Shown here: positions 57,290-64,000 of the stretch, piece after piece
How positions within the stretch are numbered: the first letter of the stretch is position 1
How the letters are laid out: every line of letters begins with the position of its first letter
NCBI GenBank assembly: GCA_027943335.1
Contig: BSBK01007726.1
Coordinates: forward strand, 186,001-250,000
Length of the DNA: 64,000 nucleotides
Direction: 5' to 3'
Source of the DNA: Chamaecyparis obtusa
Lineage: Eukaryota; Streptophyta; Pinopsida; Cupressales; Cupressaceae
The notes under the pieces: model-generated
The model's database searches: none
The model's input: only the letters and a program-made list of their open reading frames with translations
What the model was told of the DNA's origin: nothing
Translations under genes and position numbers: made by a program

Positions 57290-59400
57290 TTTTACCATAT
57301 CATAGGCCGCTCCAAAATTTGCCCTTTCAACGGACAAGAAAAGGCCAAAAAACAAACGGCTATATTTGGGAGTATATACATATTTATGAATGATGCATTG
57401 CATTAATCATGTGAAAGAGGTTAGGCTGGGTTGGGCTGTACAGAGGATCGGAGGGCTGGTCACCAGCATGGAGTCATGGTAGTAAGAGGTATGTTTTCAG
57501 CCCCTGTTAACAAATATGCTCTGTTCCTGCAAATTTTTAGCATGGGTAAATATGTTGTGTTCCTGCGAATGTTTTAGCATAGGTAAACTTTGTATATTTT
57601 AAACCCTAGTAGGGTCTTCCTCCCCAATTCATGCAGATAGAATTTCTTGTACTTTGTGCGTTGTCATTACAGTAGTTTACCAATAGTATATTTTCTAATC
57701 ATTCTTTTTTGTTTTTGCAAAATGAGATTTGGCCTCGCTGCAATGCTTTTCTTATCAACGTGAGTCTCTAAAGAAGGTGATGATAATGTCATTGCATCAA
57801 GGCCATCCATAAATCACAATCTAGGAGTAGACCACGGTAATTGGAAGATTATAAAATTAGAAGTGACTTTTCTGTGCTGGGATTGGGTTGGAGATTGTTT
57901 ACACCATATTAATGGATCTTTTACAAAGGTTGTTAGTCTTCCTCTCCTGGATAGAATCTATGTTTCCTGCAAACGATTTTCAACAGCTGCTGACAAATTC
58001 CATAATATGCTCTGCTCCTGCAAGTCATCTCTCCGGTCTAAACTCTAAACTCATCAGGGTCGTTGGAGATGTGGTGCAGATTAAAAATTATTGGCAGGTA
58101 GAGTGAATCAATTAATTTATTAGCATATGTAATCTTGAAAGAACTGATTCCGGGGGTGAATGAACTGACTATTGTTACTGAACACCCTATTCATGATTGA
58201 ATGCTTGAATGCTTATCAGTGGGGTCACTATTCATTGCCTGAGGGTGGATTCTTAAGGGAATGAACATGGTATTGAGGGATCTGTAGAGCGGTGTTGGGA
58301 AACTTGTGGAGCTTTGAGTAACATCTACAATGATCTGGGTCTAATCCCTAATACGTTCTCTGTTATGAACTGATAATGTTTTACAGATTGAAAAGGAGGA
58401 GGGCTAACACCTGATTATGGCATACAACATCTAAATATTTAAGTCTTCTTAAGTCAGAGAGATCTGGTGAAGGTATCTTACGGCAAAATATGCTCATGGA
58501 GCTTCGAGTAAAATCTACAATAAACTAGGAGTTGTCCCTGCTGTCTTATTTTCTCTTATGGACTGATGATGTTCAACAAACTACAGTGGGAGGCTAATAT
58601 CTGGTTTTGGAATCCAATTTCTAACACTTAAAAGTCTTCTTATGGTATAGCAATTTGGTAAAGGGAATATTCTACATAATTTTAGATGTGTCTAAATATA
58701 ACCTTGTCTTTGAATAATGTGAATTAAGATGACATGGAAGAAAGTGTTGTTATTCATTTTTTATTCATTTGTTTTTTCTCTCCTTGTGATTGTCCTTTCT
58801 GCTCATGACTCTCGGGCATAGGAATAAATATGCTTTAGAGGTGAAAAAGGACTTTGATAAAGTGAGCTAGAATAGTTGTCTAGTGTGTAGTTTGAATGTG
58901 CAAAGCCTAGCAATATGGATAAAATGACAATGTATGGGGACTTGGGAGAAAGGATAGTCATAGTGTGCAAATGTTATAATGATGTCGCCCAACTGTAGTG
59001 GGCTTTGCTAAGGAAAATATTTGTAAATTTAACGATATTATGAAATAAATTTTGATTTTTCAGATAGTATTTTCTGAAAATGCAATCTGGTTTTCAAAGA
59101 GATATTATAATTCAATTTAAATCTTATGTAATTTTTTAGTCCTTCACCTTTTCCTTGGAACTTTTGCTTGGCCTCTTCAGATGGCGTAAAATCTTAGCAG
59201 GGTCTTCCTCCCCAATCCCGAGATAGAATATTTGTTTCCTACAATCAAGATAAACATAGAAATTATTTTAAGCCCATGTTAATAAATTCCATAAATGCTT
59301 TATTCCTGCAAGTCATCAGCCTAGGGATCTCTCGGATCTCAACATCAGGGTCATTGAAAACATGCTGATTAAGAATTACCAAAAATGGACTCATTCATAT
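57290..59400 (+). other. Low-copy region with diverged internal duplications
   Basis: Possibly the remains of a host gene. A TATA-like ggctatatttggga lies near 57357. An ATG at 57721 gives MRFGLAAMLFLST ending at a GTGAGT donor. A segment with 'gtcttcctc.cc', 'gtttcctgcaa' and 'ctcctgcaagtcatc' is present at 57928-58095 and again at 59188-59370, with parts also at 57480-57640. A second duplication, about 190 bp apart, covers 58306-58453 and 58496-58640. No protein family is recognised. Confidence 0.4.
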
Positions 59401-61530
59401 AAATTGTCTCCTTCACAACAACACAATTTCCCCAAATACCCTAAATGTAGCACTTCACAAAAACCTCTACTTGACACTTTGTTCACCTCTTCATAAGTCA
59501 TTTCTTGCATGTGAGGATTGGTTGTGAGATAAGTCAGAGACCATTCTATGGCTCTAGATGTTCTATTCAAGGCTATTTCTTTATTTTCTCCACCAATTTA
59601 AGAAACTCAATGTCATCATTTTGAGGGAATTATCTAATGAGCAGAGCTCTGGTATGTAGCATGGAACATTGTTGTGCTGTCTTGTGCTTAATAGAATAAG
59701 GCAGAGGACTTGGTCACTAGCATGGGAGTTACTTCATTATCTATCTCTTGGGGTGTACAATATTGGGTAGCTACTCTTTGCAAGCACCCTCAACTTAAAG
59801 GTGCTATCCTCTTTGCCTTGTATCACATTTTGTTTCTCAATTGCTAAATTTTATTTAGTACATTGTAAAATGTTTAGCAATTTACCAATCTGGGCGGAGT
59901 GGATATTCAATGGCCTCCAAGAGTAAAGAGGATCTTTAAGACATAAATTATACAAGTATAAAACCAACATTGTTATCTTTTCTATTAGGAGATATTTTAG
60001 CCTTAGTTGTATGTTATTCCAGCTCTTAGCTAATGTTTCAGCTTTTATTTTACCATGCAATCCCATGCTTAGATTAGTTAGCTTCAATTCCCTTTCTTAT
60101 GTTTTGACCAAGACTATTTCAATAGTTATGGCATTATATGTTTTGGTGCCTTTGGAAGTTTGGAATCCATCAGGGTTTTACATTCAGGTTTAGATTCCTT
60201 CAATCAAGTGTTTGTTGAATTCATACCTTGTTCTGTCCTAGTGCCTTGGATATCTATTGATATTTTCAGTATTCTAGCTTCATGGTCTTCAATTTTTCGC
60301 ATTCTGATTATCCACTGAGTCTATTTGCATTTAACCTTCATTACTTTTAGTTTTCTGCATTTAAATTTTTGTTTTGTTACCTATTGAATTTGTCTGCATT
60401 TCAAATTCAACTCTAGTATTTTTAATTTTCTACTGCATTCTAATAGCTATGGACTGGGCCCTTGTGTTTTATTTTGTAGTCCATTTGACCCTTTTGTGAT
60501 CATTTGTTGGACATTAATAAATTTATCTTATCTTATCTCCATTTCTTTTAATTATTTTTTAACATCATTAACTTCAATATTATTTTGGTGTGTTTATTTT
60601 CGTTGCCTTCTACTCCTCCACATTGAACTCATTTCCTCATTTGTATCTCTATGTTCTTTGTCCACAATGGGATCTCCTGTATCTGCAACCAACCTTTTCC
60701 ATAACACTACATCTTATTCTTCCTTTATTCTAAATCAACCACCATTTTCTGCTCCTTCCAGTGATGTTAACAATTTAAAATAGTGTACAATCACTACAAA
60801 TTTTTTATCCAATTATAATAATATTGACAATCTATTAGTGATATCATTTAGATTTAGAGTGTAAAGATTCTTTTTAAAGAATTATAACATTGTGTTTCTT
60901 TTCCTTCCTATGGAACTGGATGTACTATTGAAGGTATTGTCAAATTCTATTTAGGGCATTATTATATTGGTAATTGTTGTTGTGTTTTTGTCATTGGTTT
61001 TGATTTGGTCTGTCTTCATGTGTGACATCCTATATGTCTAGTTCATGCTCTCACTCATGGCATAGCAAAATAGTAATTGTTCACTATGCGTAGATCATTG
61101 CGAATTTGTTTTATATGCGAAAAATGTCTCTTTTGATTTATATGCAACCTCTGTCAAGTTTCATCTTCACGTACACAACCTAAAAATGTCTTTTGATTAT
61201 GAAAGACATAAAACATGTCAAGGTGGAGGCTCATAATTATTACCCAGTATTTCTTCAAAGCAATGGAAGAACCTATTTCTATTTATTGTCAAAACGCTTC
61301 GGTGGGATATTTGAGAAGAGCTCGAAATAGGCATGTCGACTGTAGATTTGCAACTTGATAAGAAGAGATTCGATTTGGTCTTCATCATTCTTAAAGGAAG
61401 GAGTTACATTTTTTATTGGTCTTTTGACTGTTGCCTTAAAAAAGGGAAGGCACGTTTCCAGAATAGTATGAAGCACATTTTTTACTGTGTAGAAAGAAAG
61501 GGGAGAGTTACAAAAAAGAAGAAGAGGAGA
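59401..61530. other. Unassigned DNA
   Basis: T-rich, with short chance frames (60496-60783 plus; 61333-61584 plus) that show no known motif. LTR-like texture from 60240 to 60520. Confidence 0.4.
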
Positions 61531-61535
61531 CTGAC

Positions 61536-61677
61536 TAGAGTACTAGAGTGTGCAAGTGTGGGAAGTGGAAGTAATAAATGTTGACTGGTGTGTAAGTGAG
61601 AGTAGCGGAAGCAATAAGGTGACTAGTGCATAAGTGTGGGAAGTGGAAATAATAGATGGTGACTGGTGCATAGGTGA
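61536..61677. repeat. About 40-bp tandem repeat, three copies
   Basis: Units of 'taagtgtgggaagtggaa' plus 'taataga.ggtgactggtgca', spaced 38-40 bp with substitutions. It ends exactly at the start of the LTR at 61678. Confidence 0.8.
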
Positions 61678-62132
61678 TGTATCGTCAAAAAATGGAAGAA
61701 CTTCCATTTAGGACAAGGTTAGCCCTCCGAGTAAGTGGTCTGAGGTCATGTCAACCACCTTTATTGGGTCTTTGTATGGATTTGGTTGTTTTCCCCTGTT
61801 CTGCTTCTTTCTCCATCATTTTCTAGCCTATTTCTGGCACTTGGTCCTATGAACCTGAGACCTGTGACTTCAGGGTCAAGGTCAACCTTGACTCTAAACT
61901 AGGTTACAGTCGACCTTGACCCTCACCTTGGGACCAAATTTCAAGTTCTAGAGGTTTCAGGGTGTCGGGCTTTGGAAAAAATTTATTTCCCGCTTCTAGG
62001 TCAGCTGTTTCAGATTTCGGAATGGAAAACTCTCAAATTATATTTAACCTAGGTCCATTTCTAAAGGTTTAAGACCTAATTGGAATTTAATTCCCTAATG
62101 TTGGCCCCTCTAGAAGTTTGTGCCCTAGATCA

Positions 62133-62142
62133 CTATAAAAGG
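62133..62142 (+). promoter_or_regulatory. TATA box in LTR
   Basis: CTATAAAAGG in the block shared with the minus-strand LTRs at about 4750 and 9680; about 455 bp from the LTR start. Its conservation across diverged copies supports a core promoter role. Confidence 0.7.
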
Positions 62143-62199
62143 AAGCCTTCCTCCTTCATTTTCACATCCACTTTTCATGATCAAGACATATATCTCTCA

Positions 62200-62282
62200 A
62201 GTGCAAGCAAGCATTCAAGCATTCAAGCAAGCAAGCATTCAAGCATTCAAGCAATCAAGTCCTCAAGAATTCAAGCATTCAT
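62200..62282. repeat. (CAAGCATT)n-type microsatellite
   Basis: Repeats of 'caagcattcaagcattcaag' and 'caagcaagcattc', just downstream of the LTR promoter. The related LTRs at 4610-4640 and 9540-9570 carry much shorter 'cttgaatg' runs at the same place, so this one expanded. Confidence 0.85.
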
Positions 62283-63102
62283 CAAGGAGATCTATTGTTA
62301 GCCATTGAAGGATTCAATCTCCTTGGAGCCCTCTTGTTGAAGATTTCTCCATCCACATTTATTCAAGCTTCTTCCTATTCAAAGATCCATTCAAGAATGG
62401 TGTTGAAGATCTAGTGCAATTGATTTGAGACATCCTACATCTGATTCTACATTCATTTGGAGCATCCATACTTGTGGATTCAAGGATTCGAATCCTCCAC
62501 AAGGGTTTCAACATAAGCAAGGTGAATAGTTCTATTTACTTTATTTATATACATTGTTATTTCAATTAAATTTCAAGGTTGATTCCAAACTAGGGTTTGA
62601 CCAAGGAAAACCCCTCATCCAAACAAAAAAACCATTTTTCTTGTAGGTGTAGGTGCGGGATGATGAATATCAGTGCAAATCTTGATACCCTTTTCGGTGA
62701 ACTTCTGGGATCTGCAAATAGAATTTTCGTCGGAGTTGTTTCAGGTTAGGGTCAACTTTCAATGGAGGGAAAGATTGTGCCCCAGGGTAAGATCTTACTT
62801 CGATAAGGAGGTCAAAGTCAACCTTTCTCAGAAAGACAAAAGTTTTCTGGGTTTTCTCTATCTTTGCATTTCCAAGCCAGAGCAAGTTGAAAAATCTCTC
62901 GAAACTGAACATAGACATCAAAAAAAAGTCTTTTCTAGATTCATTCTATTTCAAGGTTAGTACTCATCTTCAATCTGTTTCAATACTTAAACACATATTC
63001 TCTATAACAGATTATAGGGTTTCTCTCTCTTTTTCATATTCTCTATAGATTGATTCATTTGTGCATTGGTCACTTCCTTGTGATTAATCAATTTGGATCT
63101 CT

Positions 63103-64000
63103 TGTTAGGAATGGGAACACTGAGAGGGGGATGAATCAGTGTTCATAGTATTTTATCTTTTTACTTATTCTTTAAACTAAACTTAAATACTTAAGTACTG
63201 AAATGAACATCCACATAATCATGAAACATGAAATCAACCCATAACACCAATATGGTTACGGGGAAACCCAAATAGGTAAAAACCCTGGTGGGAATTGACA
63301 CCCACTAATATTTTGTACTAGTGTTTTATGATCCTTGTTAGAAAATCCTTAACACTGTTAGGAGTTGCTTTACAATGCATTAAGTATAGTAGACCTTGTC
63401 AAGGGTTGGACCCTGTTAGGAGTCTTTTAAAATAAACCTTGTTAGGGTTGTGTACTCACTTTCCTAGAGCTCACTGCTCAGGTGGTGAAGGCTACAACCT
63501 TCTGATCTCAGATAGACACTTTATTTGTTGGATGAACTATCACTGTGACACTGCTTGTCTGATCAGTTCCTTTGATGCGCTGATACTTTGACCTCTTGCA
63601 AAGCTTTAATACATCTTATCATCTCTTCACACACTTATGCTCTACTTGTCTTAACTCTCTATTGACTTCCATACTAATTACAATGGGTGCATCTCATATT
63701 TATATGTGCATACAAAACAAATAACTAGGTCTGCCCTTTAACTAATTACATACAACACTTCCAAGTGAATTGGCTCAAGCGTGTTTACAAAAAAACATAT
63801 TTACATGTCGGAAACATAATTACAATAGGCACATAGCCTTTACAAAATTAGAATATAAACAAAAATCAAAATGCTAACAGTTAGCTGCTTACTCTATTCT
63901 TCTCTGGCACACACTGGATGTGTAACTTCAACTGTTTATAACTTTGTCATACTTGCATATCTTATCATGCGCTCATAAACTAAGAATGAATATAGTCTAA
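63103..64000 (-). mobile_element. Copia-type LTR, cut by the window end
   Basis: It starts tgttaggaatgggaacactgagagggggatgaatcagtg, written here in two parts: tgttaggaatgggaacac, then tgagagggggatgaatcag. The 'cggggaaaccc', 'aaaaaccctggtggg' and 'ccttgttag' blocks match the other Copia LTRs in layout. Orientation follows the others (plus-strand text reads the complement of the LTR). Internal DNA is beyond the window. Confidence 0.65.

Larger units (their letters stand above)
61678..63102 (+). repeat. LTR related to the 3833-10323 element, plus orientation
   Basis: It begins tgtatcgtcaaaaaatgg, matching the minus-strand start (tgtatcatcttaaaatgg) of the LTRs at 3833-10323. Shared blocks: 'ttgaccttgaccct', 'gtgccctagatcactataaaa', 'aaactagggtttgacc'. 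Similarity fades after 62960, and no primer site or ORF follows before the next LTR at 63103, so it is a solo or truncated LTR of a related, more distant family member. Confidence 0.7.

Noticed and set aside
62670..62960. Plus and minus frames of 83-95 codons near the right end
   Set aside because: They lie inside an LTR related to those at 3833-10323, and equivalent positions there are not open; chance frames.
1..64000. tRNA or rRNA genes
   Set aside because: I looked for cloverleaf-like and conserved rRNA stretches and saw none; only tRNA-complementary primer sites of retroelements are present. A tRNAscan run would settle this.

Overview
The window looks like intergenic DNA from a seed plant with a very large, retrotransposon-filled genome, most likely a gymnosperm (conifer-like). 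This is inferred from the style of the elements: long-LTR Copia elements with initiator-Met primer sites, a gag with a string of CCHC knuckles, non-autonomous gag/protease elements, nested insertions, and heavy C-to-T decay at CG/CNG sites. I see no intact host gene. Host-derived remnants are a cytochrome P450 N-terminal fragment (794-1043, minus) and exons 1-2 of a CYSTM-like gene (31437-31722, minus), the latter inside an element with long inverted repeats.

Layout. 1-2600: a duplicated 165-bp segment, the P450 remnant, LTR debris and a (CT)27 tract. About 2655-22200: a probable large two-gene DNA transposon. Palindromic subterminal repeats mark both sides (2656-2765 and 22026-22195). A plus-strand transposase gene (3213-12893) and a nine-exon minus-strand gene (21892-19582) converge towards the middle. 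The transposase frame is split by a non-autonomous LTR element (3833-10323, TSD GATAT). Removing that element and one TSD copy restores one continuous frame, and a 92-nt GT-AG intron near the 3' end fits the frame change exactly. The middle of the transposon holds about ten copies of a 357-bp satellite (14034-18325), itself broken by an LTR-like insert.

22260-28920: a minus-strand element with a primer-site-like sequence, a coiled-coil plus multi-knuckle gag, and a second ORF of about 1,100 codons, but no visible protease, integrase or reverse transcriptase. 30490-32561: an element with inverted repeats of about 195 bp, carrying the CYSTM exons. 34741-44400 and 45196-52866: two complete but decayed Copia elements on the minus strand (TSDs CATCT and AAGTC/AAGTT), the first carrying a solo LTR (37709-39571) inside its reverse transcriptase. 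53455-54520: remnant of a plus-strand gag/protease element. 57290-59400: low-copy DNA with diverged internal duplications. 61678-63102: an LTR related to that of the 3833-10323 element. 63103-64000: a Copia-type LTR cut by the window edge.

The most unusual system is the two-gene DNA transposon: its transposase has DFAE / SDNCTSQF / GHGKGEHDG motifs that I cannot place in a standard plant transposon superfamily, and its partner gene has small phase-0 exons, apparently including a duplicated exon pair.
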